Part shown: positions 6,505 through 14,505 of the stretch, piece after piece | Numbering within the stretch: the stretch's first letter is position 1 | Layout of the letters: every line of letters starts with the position of its first letter | NCBI GenBank assembly: GCA_028823185.1 | Contig: JAPKBY010000001.1 | Span: 1-25,751, forward strand | Direction of reading: 5' to 3' | From: Planctomycetota bacterium | Lineage (GTDB): Bacteria; Planctomycetota; UBA1135; GCA-002686595 | DNA length: 25,751 nucleotides | Translations under genes and position numbers: made by a program | Notes under the pieces: generated by a model | What the model was told of the DNA's origin: nothing | What the model saw: only the letters and a program-made list of their open reading frames with translations | The model's database searches: none

Positions 6505-7562
6505 ATTTGCATCAAGGTATTCACGGAATGGGGGCTCACCCTGAGTTCCTTAGAGATCTCTCCTGCATGTTTGACGGAGAGTTGGAAGAACAGGCAGCTG
6601 GGCGCGCGATGCTTCATATCGAAGAGTGCGAGTCTTGCCGTTCCTTCTTCGAGGATCTTCGAGATCAGGTGCGAGCGCACCGTGACATGGAGAACCCGGA
6701 GGAGCTCTTTGCTCATGTGGCGCTCTTACGCGCGCAAGATGAGGTCGGGCTCCCGAACTTCGACAAGATAAACGCGGGCGTTGAGGGCATCGAGCTCATC
6801 AACCGCCTGGCTACGGTCTTCTATCAGCTAGGGAAGGCCTATGCGCTCTCGGCGATTGATCCGGGCTATCACACACTGGTCTTCGAGGCCGTGGTCGCCG
6901 TTGATCGCACCAAGATCGCTGGGCGTGGCTTCGTCGATGGCGTCCTCATGAGAGGAAGGGGCGATGTCGGAGGTCTTGATTGGGCTGAGGCGCGCCACTC
7001 GCTGAACGGCCGATTGGAGAGCATTGATGACCCCTTAGAGAAGGCCCACCGCCTCCTAGGGGAATGTCTCGATGCAGACCCCTCTCATGAAGAGGCGCGG
7101 CTCTATCTCGCCTTCCTTCATGCGCACGAGGGCAAGACCCTGAGGGCTGCGCAAGAGTACAAAGAGGTCTTTGACACGGCGATTGATGACCGCAACCGCG
7201 GGCACGCGGCGATGCAGCTTGGAAATCTACACGGTCGTGAAGAGGACTATCGGAAAGCCTTGGCGTGCTATCGATGGATCACGATCACAGGTCTAGACAA
7301 GTTGGACGATCGCTTCTTTGGCGCTCGCTTCAACATCGGCAAATGCTGGGCGATGCTCGGCGAGAAAGATCGCTCTCTCCAGACCTTCCGTGAATTGCTG
7401 GATACGCATCCCGACCGCGCGGTCGAGGTGGCCCGTCTCTTTGCGGGGACCCCGAGCTTGCGAAGAAGTATTGATTCGATTCCTGGATTTCCCGAAGAGC
7501 TGATAGGGCATTGCCCAGAGCTCTTCATCGGTGCTGCCCTTGGAGGGGCAGAAGACAAATAG
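6501..7562 (+). CDS. Anti-sigma-like zinc-finger protein with TPR-like C-terminal region
   Basis: The N-terminus carries a zinc-binding anti-sigma (zf-HC2) signature: C22, then H39-x3-C43-x2-C46 in MLHIEECESCRSFF. This fold binds and inhibits ECF sigma factors. Residues about 160-320 are helical TPR-like repeats (PSHEEARLYLAFLHAHEGK, HAAMQLGNLHGREEDYRKA and FNIGKCWAMLGEKDRSLQ). No membrane segment is visible, so this should be a soluble anti-sigma with a protein-sensing scaffold, unlike the common membrane-anchored type. It overlaps the sigma gene by four bases and is nine bases from the exported-protein gene. Role assigned from domain and context; the sigma partnership is inferred. Confidence 0.82.
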   Translation: MNLHQGIHGMGAHPEFLRDLSCMFDGELEEQAAGRAMLHIEECESCRSFFEDLRDQVRAHRDMENPEELFAHVALLRAQDEVGLPNFDKINAGVEGIELINRLATVFYQLGKAYALSAIDPGYHTLVFEAVVAVDRTKIAGRGFVDGVLMRGRGDVGGLDWAEARHSLNGRLESIDDPLEKAHRLLGECLDADPSHEEARLYLAFLHAHEGKTLRAAQEYKEVFDTAIDDRNRGHAAMQLGNLHGREEDYRKALACYRWITITGLDKLDDRFFGARFNIGKCWAMLGEKDRSLQTFRELLDTHPDRAVEVARLFAGTPSLRRSIDSIPGFPEELIGHCPELFIGAALGGAEDK

Positions 7563-7571
7563 GGACCGCTA

Positions 7572-8192
7572 ATGAAAAAAACATTAACAACCAAAGAAGC
7601 TTTGATTCACTCGAACTCATGGAGACGAGCCGGCGCCACAGCGCTCGGTTTAGCGATCATGTTGCCGCTCAGTTTTGGAATGAGCGGAGGGGGTAAAGGC
7701 AACTCCAGTGAAGATGACTGGGTCGGTACCCTGCCGCTGATTAACGTCGGCCCTCAAGGTCTCGGCGGTACCAGCCAGGATGTCGGAGCTGCGGCCTTCT
7801 ACATTGAGGGTCCTCTGCGACAGGTCCTCGGCGCGACTATGCACGCAGGCGGTGGCTACTGTGACTGGGAGATGCTCCCCTCTGGTGAGGTTCGCATGAG
7901 CTTTCACGGTGATCAGTTCCTCGCCTTTGACTTCGAGTTCTTCAGTCAAGCAGGCTTGCGCTGCGGAATGAAGACAGAGTCAGGCCTCGGCGTCGTTGCG
8001 ATCGAACAGGACGGGCGCTTAATTCGCAGCCAGCAGCTCAACTCAGAGATTCGCATCCCCGTGAATCAGCTTGAGGAAGCAGGCTGCTTGAGCGAGGGGA
8101 TCACCTTGCGAGTCTTCGACCCTCTGCAAGGGCGCAGCAGCATCAACATGCGCACGATCGGCGGGCGTCTCTACCTCTTTCAGGTCCACTAA
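7572..8192 (+). CDS. Exported protein of unknown function, third gene of the sigma operon
   Basis: I do not recognise this 206-residue protein. Residues about 17-40 (SWRRAGATALGLAIMLPLSFG) form a signal-like segment after a charged N-terminus, with an Arg pair before the hydrophobic core. The mature part begins GGGKGNSSEDD and is predicted mostly beta by inspection, with three cysteines (in GGYCDWEM, GLRCGMK and EAGCLSE). AGGGA stands 7 bases before the ATG. The gene follows the anti-sigma gene by nine bases, so it is probably the third cistron and could be an effector or signal of the sigma system. A strong hairpin follows the stop. Confidence 0.75.
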   Translation: MKKTLTTKEALIHSNSWRRAGATALGLAIMLPLSFGMSGGGKGNSSEDDWVGTLPLINVGPQGLGGTSQDVGAAAFYIEGPLRQVLGATMHAGGGYCDWEMLPSGEVRMSFHGDQFLAFDFEFFSQAGLRCGMKTESGLGVVAIEQDGRLIRSQQLNSEIRIPVNQLEEAGCLSEGITLRVFDPLQGRSSINMRTIGGRLYLFQVH

Positions 8193-8217
8193 GAGCAGCG
8201 AGCTCTTTGCTCAAATA

Positions 8218-8252
8218 AGGGGCCGCTTCCGCATCTCGCGGCAGCGGCCCCT
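8218..8252 (+). terminator. Strong GC-rich hairpin ending the sigma operon
   Basis: AGGGGCCGCT (8218-8227) pairs with AGCGGCCCCT (8243-8252). Inside, CCGC (8229-8232) pairs with GCGG (8238-8241) after one mismatch, giving a 14-bp interrupted stem. It starts 25 bases after the stop. There is no T-run. Confidence 0.65.
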
Positions 8253-8284
8253 CTGCGTATATCGACCCCCACAGGTGTAGGAGG

Positions 8285-8338
8285 ATGAAAATTGAAGCGA
8301 GGCTCATCTTGAAGCGCGATCAGCCGATCACCGAATGA
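8285..8338 (+). CDS. Possible 17-residue upstream reading frame
   Basis: A TAGGAGG Shine-Dalgarno-like sequence abuts an ATG at 8285, opening a frame MKIEARLILKRDQPITE that ends with TGA at 8336. It is in the same frame as the FliK-like gene, whose GTG candidate (8342) comes one codon after the TGA. It could be a leader peptide, or chance. The zero spacing of the ribosome site is poor, so confidence is low. Confidence 0.2.
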   Translation: MKIEARLILKRDQPITE

Positions 8339-8365
8339 CGGGTGCTCTTGGCCTGTATACCGCTC

Positions 8366-9478
8366 ATGGAATCTCTCGCACAGAACATTGGTGGCCCTGC
8401 CACCCCTCGGCCTGCCCTCTCCCAAGGCGCTGACACACGCGCCGTGTTACAGGCGGGGAGAGTCGTCGCTGGACACGTGATTGAGAGTCACGCAAACGGC
8501 AGCGTCTTGGTCTCCATCGGGAACATGCGCGTTCCAGCCAGAGCTCAGGTGGCGTTGGAGCCCGGCCAGCGCTTTTTGGCGATGGTAGAGGCGAGCGGTG
8601 AGGTGCTGATATTGCGGGTGATGACCGGAGACAAGACGCCTGTTGATTCAGCGCTCCTGAACGCTCTGAGGGCCCTCTTGCCCGGGGCTAGCTCTTCTGG
8701 AGCGGCGCTTGGAGAGTTGCTTGCAGTGTTAAAGGTCATGAACGCTAAGGGAGGAGAGGGAGATCCACGTGTCCTCATGGATCAGTTGACGGAGCACCTC
8801 TTTCGACCTGGTGCTCGAGGCAGTGACCTGGCCTCGCTCATTCAACGCGCTGGGACCAGACTCGAAGCCGCGCTCTTAGCGGCATCTCTAAAGCGTGGTG
8901 CTCAAGGTGGAGATGACTCACAAGAGCTGCGTCGAGATTTGAAGGCGCGTCTCTTGATGGCGAGGTCTTCCGCTGGAGAGAGCCCTCTCGCGGATGCGCT
9001 CACAAAAGCGATCCGCTCGATCGAGTCTGAGCAGGTCTTGAACCTTGCTAGGGCTGCGAGCTCTGAGCCGCATCGTTTCTCAGTTCCATTTCCGGATCCG
9101 GGCGTCGAGGGCGCCCCTTGGACGACAGCCTTCTTGACCTTCACGAGGCGCCGAGAAGAGGGCAGCTCTGGAGAAGATGGGGAAGGGGAGGCTAGCTGTC
9201 GCTTTCGTTTGGATGTGAAGCTCTCGAAGTTAGGCGCCGTGAGGGCAGAGCTCGGCTTGAACGAAGGACGGATCAAGCTCGTCATTGGAGTGGCTGACGA
9301 GCGCGCACGCGCTCTCCTCGAAGGAGCTCTTCCGAGCTATCTCGAAGCCTTGAGCGGGAAGGGGATGGAGGTTGAGGCAGCTGTGAGGCTCGCTCATAAA
9401 GATGAACTCCTCGACGGCGAGGCTGTCCACGGCGTCCAATTCCTCAGCGAACACCATCTCTTGGATGAGTCAGCATGA
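8366..9478 (+). CDS. FliK-like (YlqG-like) hook-length-control domain protein
   Basis: The 370-residue protein has an N-terminal beta-rich segment (VVAGHVIESHANGSVLVSIG ... PGQRFLAMVEASGEVLILRVM) as in FliK/YlqG-type proteins. The C-terminal ~100 residues (CRFRLDVKLSKLGAVRAELG ... RIKLVIGVADERARALLEG ... ALPSYLEALSGKGMEVEAAV) match the FliK C-terminal hook domain pattern (LG.v.a.l..... .v.......R..L...LP.L...L...G). In flagella FliK tells the FlhB gate to change export substrate. Here the gene overlaps a FlhB-C-domain-like gene (ATGA at 9475-9478), which strongly supports the call. No other flagellar gene is in the window. Start: ATG 8366, with GTG 8342 possible. Neither has a clear Shine-Dalgarno site. 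Confidence 0.72.
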   Translation: MESLAQNIGGPATPRPALSQGADTRAVLQAGRVVAGHVIESHANGSVLVSIGNMRVPARAQVALEPGQRFLAMVEASGEVLILRVMTGDKTPVDSALLNALRALLPGASSSGAALGELLAVLKVMNAKGGEGDPRVLMDQLTEHLFRPGARGSDLASLIQRAGTRLEAALLAASLKRGAQGGDDSQELRRDLKARLLMARSSAGESPLADALTKAIRSIESEQVLNLARAASSEPHRFSVPFPDPGVEGAPWTTAFLTFTRRREEGSSGEDGEGEASCRFRLDVKLSKLGAVRAELGLNEGRIKLVIGVADERARALLEGALPSYLEALSGKGMEVEAAVRLAHKDELLDGEAVHGVQFLSEHHLLDESA

Positions 9479-9753
9479 GCGCTCCCAGTGATCCCAAAGA
9501 AGTCGTCGCGCTACGCTATGACAGCGACATGGAGGGGGCGCCCAGGGTCGTCGCCAGCGGCCGTGGAGCCAGCGCTGAGGCGATCCTCGCTGCTGCGCTA
9601 GAGCATGGCATCCCTGTAGAGGAGGACGCCGCCTTGCTCGGCCTGCTGGCCGGCTGTGAGCTGGGCGAAGAGATCCCTGCGGAGCTCTTCGAGGCTGTCG
9701 CTGAGCTCCTAACTTGGCTGTACCGCCTCGAGGGGCGTTTGCTCGCGACCTGA
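9475..9753 (+). CDS. Stand-alone FlhB C-terminal-domain-like protein (YlqH/FlhB2 type)
   Basis: This 92-residue protein aligns over its whole length with the part of the FlhB/EscU cytoplasmic domain after the NPTH cleavage site: VVALRYDSDMEGAPRVVASG, then AAALEHGIPVEEDAALLGLL, then ELGEEIPAELFEAVAELL and WLYRLEG. The membrane domain and the NPTH self-cleavage motif are absent, as in Bacillus YlqH and FlhB2 proteins. It is translationally coupled to the FliK-like gene. The FlhB C-domain is the export-gate surface read by FliK, so the pair keeps both halves of the switch without the gate's membrane part. Very recognisable by motif; biological role unknown. Confidence 0.85.
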   Translation: MSAPSDPKEVVALRYDSDMEGAPRVVASGRGASAEAILAAALEHGIPVEEDAALLGLLAGCELGEEIPAELFEAVAELLTWLYRLEGRLLAT

Positions 9754-9806
9754 GAGGGGCTCCCGCGGTTAGACTGGGCGGCTCGATAACCAGCCACGGA
9801 GCCAAG

Positions 9807-12470
9807 ATGACTGACGCAGCGATAGCCACCGATAAGCAACCCATCACCAAGTACCGCAAGGATTACCAGCCGCCCACGCACCTCGTGGACACGCTGGATC
9901 TGGAGTTTGACCTAGCGGAGGAGCACACGCGCGTTCGCTCGCGCATGGCTCTCAAAGAGAACCCCCTGCGTTCAGACACGAGCGGTGAGCTCGTCTTTGA
10001 TGGGGAAGGTCTTGAGCTCGTGCGAGTCGTAGTCGATGGGGCTGAGCTCTCAGCTGATCGCTACGAGGTCGGCCCTGAGACCCTCAAGATCTCTGGTCTG
10101 CCTGTGGAGTGTGTGCTTGAGATCGAGGTCATCATTGAGCCTCAAGAGAACACCTGCTTTGAGGGCCTCTATCGCTCTGGGCCGATGTTCCTCACGCAGT
10201 GTGAGGCGGAGGGTTTTCGTCGGATCACCTACTTCTTTGATCGCCCCGACGTCATGGCGCGCTACACGACGACAGTCCGTGCAGAGAAAGAGCGCTACCC
10301 GAGGCTCCTCTCAAACGGCAACTTGCTCGAGGCTGGAGAGGATGCCGATGGGCGTCACTGGGCGCGCTGGGAAGATCCCTTCCCTAAGCCGAGCTATCTC
10401 TTCGCTCTGGTCGCTGGTGACCTTCATTGTCACCCGGGCTCTTTCACGACCATGTCGGGTCGTGAGGTAGAGCTGCGGATCTATGTCGAGCATCAGCACG
10501 CGGACAAGTGCGAGCACGCGATGAAGAGCGTCGAGAACGCGATGCGTTGGGATGAGGAGGTGTTCGGGCTCGAATATGACCTGGATCTCTACATGATCGT
10601 CGCGACGGATGACTTCAACATGGGTGCGATGGAGAACAAGGGCTTGAACGTCTTCAACTCAGCTTTGGTCTTGGCGCGCCCTGACACCGCGACAGATGCT
10701 GACTATGAGCGGATCGAGGGCGTCATCGGCCACGAGTACTTTCACAACTGGACCGGTAACCGAGTCACGTGCAAGGACTGGTTCCAGCTGACCTTGAAGG
10801 AGGGCCTGACGGTCTTTCGTGATCAGCAGTTCACGGCGGACATGACCTCAGCCGCGGTCGCGAGGATCAATGATGTGAACATGCTTCGCGCCAGGCAGTT
10901 CCCTGAGGACGCTGGGCCGATGTCGCATCCCATCAGGCCTGATTCATATCAGGAGATGAATAACTTCTACACAGCGACGGTCTACGAGAAGGGCGCAGAG
11001 GTCATTCGCATGTACCACACGCTCCTCGGAGCTGACGGCTTTAGGAAGGGAGTTGACCTCTACTTTGAGCGTCACGATGGTCAGGCAGTGACCTGTGATG
11101 ACTTCCGCGCGGCCATGGCTGATGCGAACGGTCGCGACCTCTCGCAGCTCGAGCGCTGGTACCTCCAGGCAGGCACGCCTGTCCTTGAGGTGCAGGACTC
11201 TTATGACGAGGAGGCGCAGACGCGCACCTTCACCTTCACTCAGTCAACGCCTCCGACGCCGGGGCAAACAGAGAAGCTCCCGCTGCATCTGCCTGTCTCT
11301 TTCGGACTCATCGGCCCTGACGGCGCAGACATAGAGCTCTGCCTCAGTAATGAGGAAGCCAGCGGTGAGACCTCGCGTGTCCTTGAGTTGACTGAGGCAG
11401 AGCAGTCCTTCACCTTTGTGGGTGTGCCTGCGGGTTGTGTCGCGAGCTATCTCAGAGGCTTCTCTGCGCCGGTCGACTTGCGCTGTGAGCGCACGAACGC
11501 TGAGTACGCCTTCCTGATGGCGAACGATTCGGACTCATTCAACAGGTGGGAAGCCGGACAGCAGTTCGCGACCAAGCTCTTGGTCGGAATGATCGAAGCG
11601 CTCGGGCGCGGCGAAGAGGCCGTCCTCGACACGGACTTCGTCGAGGCTTGGGGGGTGATCCTTCGCGATGAAGAGCTGGATCGATCGCTCGTGAGCCTCG
11701 CGCTCGCGCTGCCGGGCGAGACTTACCTCGCAGAGCGAATTGAGGTCCTTGACCCCGGACACGTTCACGCCGCGCGACGCGCCGCTGTGTCTCAGCTGGC
11801 TGTCGCTCACGCAGACACCCTGCGAGAGGTCCGCGCCCGCAACTACTCTGGTGCGGCTTACTCAGCTGACAGAGAGAGCATCGGCAAGCGCCGGCTCGCG
11901 AATCTTTGTCTCGGCTATCTCTCAGAGCTGGAGCTAGCTTCAGACACGGCTGAGTGTGTCGCTCAGTTTGAGGCAGCGGACAACATGACAGACTCGATCG
12001 CAGCCCTCTCTTGCCTCTCTCATCAGGCTGGTGAGCAACGTGAGGCGGCGCTCAGCGCCTTCTACGAGCGCTGGAAGTCAGAGCCGCTCGTCATCAATAA
12101 GTGGTTCACCTTGCAGGCGATCAGCGATTTGCCCGACACGGTAGAGAGGCTCGTGCTGCTTGCGAAGCACCCTGACTTCACCTTGAACAACCCGAACCGA
12201 GCGCGCTCTCTCTTGGGCGCCTTCGGGGCGATGAACTCGGCGCACTTCCATCGGGAAGATGGAGCTGGGTATCGCTTCCTCGCAGATCACTTGATCGAGT
12301 TGGACTCTCTCAACCCTCAGATCGCCTCGCGCATGGTCGACTCGCTCCTCAAGTGGAAGCGGCTTGAGCCGACGCGCCGTGAGCTGATGAGAGCTGAGCT
12401 TGAGCGCGTCGCGTCCAAGGAAGGCCTCTCTAAAGATGTCAGCGAGAAGGCTGAAAAGGCGTTGGGCTGA
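9807..12470 (+). CDS. pepN: Aminopeptidase N (M1 family, PepN type)
   Basis: The 887-residue protein is a zinc metallopeptidase removing N-terminal residues from peptides in the cytoplasm. It has the exopeptidase motif GAMEN (G273-N277) and zinc motif HEYFH-x18-E (H309, E310, H313, E332). Offsets from E. coli PepN (H297, E298, H301, E320) are a constant 12, and the length is close to the family's 870. The order is N-terminal beta domain, catalytic domain, then a long helical C-terminal domain with HEAT-like repeats. No signal peptide is present. ATG 9807 is chosen because GGAG lies 7-10 bases upstream and MTDAAIATDKQ is a typical start. An open frame extends 5' to 9714 but overlaps the FlhB-like gene. 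The methyltransferase gene follows nine bases after the stop and is probably co-transcribed. Confidence 0.96.
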   Translation: MTDAAIATDKQPITKYRKDYQPPTHLVDTLDLEFDLAEEHTRVRSRMALKENPLRSDTSGELVFDGEGLELVRVVVDGAELSADRYEVGPETLKISGLPVECVLEIEVIIEPQENTCFEGLYRSGPMFLTQCEAEGFRRITYFFDRPDVMARYTTTVRAEKERYPRLLSNGNLLEAGEDADGRHWARWEDPFPKPSYLFALVAGDLHCHPGSFTTMSGREVELRIYVEHQHADKCEHAMKSVENAMRWDEEVFGLEYDLDLYMIVATDDFNMGAMENKGLNVFNSALVLARPDTATDADYERIEGVIGHEYFHNWTGNRVTCKDWFQLTLKEGLTVFRDQQFTADMTSAAVARINDVNMLRARQFPEDAGPMSHPIRPDSYQEMNNFYTATVYEKGAEVIRMYHTLLGADGFRKGVDLYFERHDGQAVTCDDFRAAMADANGRDLSQLERWYLQAGTPVLEVQDSYDEEAQTRTFTFTQSTPPTPGQTEKLPLHLPVSFGLIGPDGADIELCLSNEEASGETSRVLELTEAEQSFTFVGVPAGCVASYLRGFSAPVDLRCERTNAEYAFLMANDSDSFNRWEAGQQFATKLLVGMIEALGRGEEAVLDTDFVEAWGVILRDEELDRSLVSLALALPGETYLAERIEVLDPGHVHAARRAAVSQLAVAHADTLREVRARNYSGAAYSADRESIGKRRLANLCLGYLSELELASDTAECVAQFEAADNMTDSIAALSCLSHQAGEQREAALSAFYERWKSEPLVINKWFTLQAISDLPDTVERLVLLAKHPDFTLNNPNRARSLLGAFGAMNSAHFHREDGAGYRFLADHLIELDSLNPQIASRMVDSLLKWKRLEPTRRELMRAELERVASKEGLSKDVSEKAEKALG

Positions 12471-12479
12471 GGGTCCTTG

Positions 12480-13079
12480 ATGAACTATAGCAAAGAGGAT
12501 TGGGGCGCTAGATATCTCGCAAAGGACACCCCGTGGAATCACGGAGATCCGCACCCTGAGGTGAGGCGGCTCATCGCTGCTGGGGAGTTTCCATTTCCAG
12601 AGAGCGGCAATCGAGTCCTGGTCCCGGGCTGCGGCCCTGCCCACGATGCACGCGCGATCGCAGAAGAGGGCTATGAGGTGACAGGCGTAGATTTCTCAGA
12701 AGAGGTGACTCCGCTGGCGACGGCTACGCTCAATGGTTGTGGCGGAAAGTTTCTCTGTGAGGACGCGCTCGCCCACGACCCGAAGGAGCCCTATGACCTC
12801 GTCTTTGAACACACCTTCTTGTGTGCCATCGACCCCTCCTTGCGTCCGCGCTACGCGGAGATGATCTCACGCGTGCTGAGACCAGGTGGCCTGCTCGCCA
12901 TCATCGTCTTTCCTGTGGACAGACCTCGGGAGGAGGAGGGTCCGCCCTCAACGTTGACGATCGACGACCTCACGGAGCTGCTCGCTGGCTCCTTCGTCTT
13001 GCGCTCGCACGCTGCCGTCCAGAGCGGGCGCGCGGGCCGCGAGTGGGTCGAAGAGTTCGCGGTCTTCGAGCGAAGCTGA
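12480..13079 (+). CDS. SAM-dependent methyltransferase, thiopurine S-methyltransferase (TPMT)-like family
   Basis: This 199-residue protein has a class I methyltransferase core. It begins YSKEDWGARYLAKDTPWNHG, the WxxRY...TPW pattern of TPMT-type enzymes. Motif I for SAM follows at about residues 42-54 (VLVPGCGPAHDA) and the acidic SAM-ribose contact is TGVDFSEE. LRPGGLLAIIVFP is the post-motif strand. TPMT-like bacterial enzymes methylate thiols, iodide or oxyanions, so the substrate cannot be named. ATG 12480 has GAGGG about 9 bases upstream, and a TTG at 12477 is adjacent. It ends only seven bases from the stop of the convergent rmuC. Confidence 0.85.
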   Translation: MNYSKEDWGARYLAKDTPWNHGDPHPEVRRLIAAGEFPFPESGNRVLVPGCGPAHDARAIAEEGYEVTGVDFSEEVTPLATATLNGCGGKFLCEDALAHDPKEPYDLVFEHTFLCAIDPSLRPRYAEMISRVLRPGGLLAIIVFPVDRPREEEGPPSTLTIDDLTELLAGSFVLRSHAAVQSGRAGREWVEEFAVFERS

Positions 13080-13086
13080 TCAGGGC

Positions 13087-14313
13087 TCAGCCTTCTTCAG
13101 GAGCGTCTTCGAAGGAGAAGCCTGCGTTCAACGCGCGAACCGGGGTCTCTACCTGCGGGAGCTCTGGAAGCTCTCCTTTGGTCGCGTTGAGCTCCTCTAG
13201 CTTGCGTGCCGCGGGCAAGACCCGCTTCTCGTAGCTACCGATGGCGCTGTTGTAGGCCTCTTGAGCGCCGCCAAGGTGCTTGCCGACCTTGAGGAGATGG
13301 TTGGCGAAGATCTCTATTCGGTTGTGCAAGAGCTCGGCTTGTTCTTGGATTTCGCGCGCGCCAATGGCGAGGTCGTGTTGGCGCCAGTAGAGGCCGATCG
13401 TTCGAAGCAACGCGACGAGCGTCACAGGTGTGGCGATCAGGATGCGATCACCGAGCGCTTCCTCTTGGAGCCCAGGGTTCACTTCGAAGGCGGCGGAGAG
13501 GAGGTGGTCGCCTGGGAGGAACATGACCGTGAAGTCGACATCGCCTTCCAGCTGGGAAGAGTAGTCACGCTTCTTGAGCTCACGGACGTGGGCGCGCATG
13601 TCTTTGGCGTGCTGCTCTAGGAGAGATTTACGTGCTTTCGGGTCTTCCGTCGCGAAGGCGTCTTGATAGGCGGCGAGCGGGAACTTGGCGTCGATCGGTA
13701 CGAGCCCTTCTCCTGGCATCTTGACGACTAGGTCGGGTTTCTTGCCGTCAGCGGTCATGCTCTGCTCGGAAAAGTCACAGTGCTTAGTCATCCCCGAGAG
13801 CTCGACGATGTTCTTCAAGGCCATCTCGCCGAAGTCTCCACGCGCCTTGGAGCTGCCGCGCAGAGCTGTGGTCAAGGCGGTTGAGTTCTCTTGCAGGAGA
13901 ATGGTGGCGTCTTTGAGGGATGTCAGCTCTTTACCTAGCGAGCCGTAGGCCTTGTCTCGCTTCTCTTCCATGGCCTTGGTCTCTAGCTGGAGCTTCTTGA
14001 GCTCGTCCTTGAGCGGCTTCATGCGCTCGGTCGCGAGGTTTAGGAAGCTCTTGTTGGACTCCTCGAGGCTGGCAGAGGCGAGTCCTTTGAAGGTGGTCTT
14101 CATCTCTTTTAGGTGAGCTTCGAAGTTAGCCTTCTCGCGTTCGCTCGCGCCCTTTCGCTCCTCAGCGCGGGCGCGTTCGGCGGCGAGCTCTGTGCTCGAT
14201 TGCACGAGCTGGGCCTTGAGGGAAGACTGCACAGCGTTCGCTCGGTTGGATGCGATGAGCCAGCCGAGGATGGCACCGAGGGTGAGGCTGAGAATGATCG
14301 AAAGCGGTTCCAT
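13087..14313 (-). CDS. rmuC: DNA recombination protein RmuC
   Basis: The 408-residue protein has an N-terminal membrane segment (about residues 5-22, IILSLTLGAILGWLIA). A long charged coiled coil follows (about 35-150). The RmuC nuclease-like domain then shows ARGDFGEMALKNIVELSGM, KKPDLVVKMPGEGLVPIDAKF and VMFLPGDHLLSAAFE. ATPVTLVALLRTIGLYWRQ is also present. This order and these motifs are typical of RmuC, which is related to restriction-endonuclease folds and limits inversions at short repeats. AGGAG five bases before the ATG is a good ribosome site. It is divergent from pdxA and convergent with the methyltransferase gene. Length is slightly below the E. coli protein (475). Confidence 0.95.
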   Translation of the reverse strand: MEPLSIILSLTLGAILGWLIASNRANAVQSSLKAQLVQSSTELAAERARAEERKGASEREKANFEAHLKEMKTTFKGLASASLEESNKSFLNLATERMKPLKDELKKLQLETKAMEEKRDKAYGSLGKELTSLKDATILLQENSTALTTALRGSSKARGDFGEMALKNIVELSGMTKHCDFSEQSMTADGKKPDLVVKMPGEGLVPIDAKFPLAAYQDAFATEDPKARKSLLEQHAKDMRAHVRELKKRDYSSQLEGDVDFTVMFLPGDHLLSAAFEVNPGLQEEALGDRILIATPVTLVALLRTIGLYWRQHDLAIGAREIQEQAELLHNRIEIFANHLLKVGKHLGGAQEAYNSAIGSYEKRVLPAARKLEELNATKGELPELPQVETPVRALNAGFSFEDAPEEG

Positions 14314-14505
14314 GAGTTCTCCTGAGAGGGGGGGAGCTCAACATCGGGTCCCCACCTTCCTTTCCGAGGTTACACGGAGACCCCACTTCCGCACACCGTG
14401 TTCTTTCTCAGGGTTTGTTTGTTGCGTTAGTTCGTCTCTCTTTGAGACAAGCAGGGACTCTCTTCCCCCAAGAAGAGCTCTCTCTCGCTACACTCCCGGG
14501 CAGCT

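Noticed and set aside
9714..9806. 5' extension of pepN to a TTG at 9714
   Set aside because: Overlaps the FlhB-like gene, has no ribosome site and adds 31 residues absent from PepN. ATG 9807 has GGAG in place.
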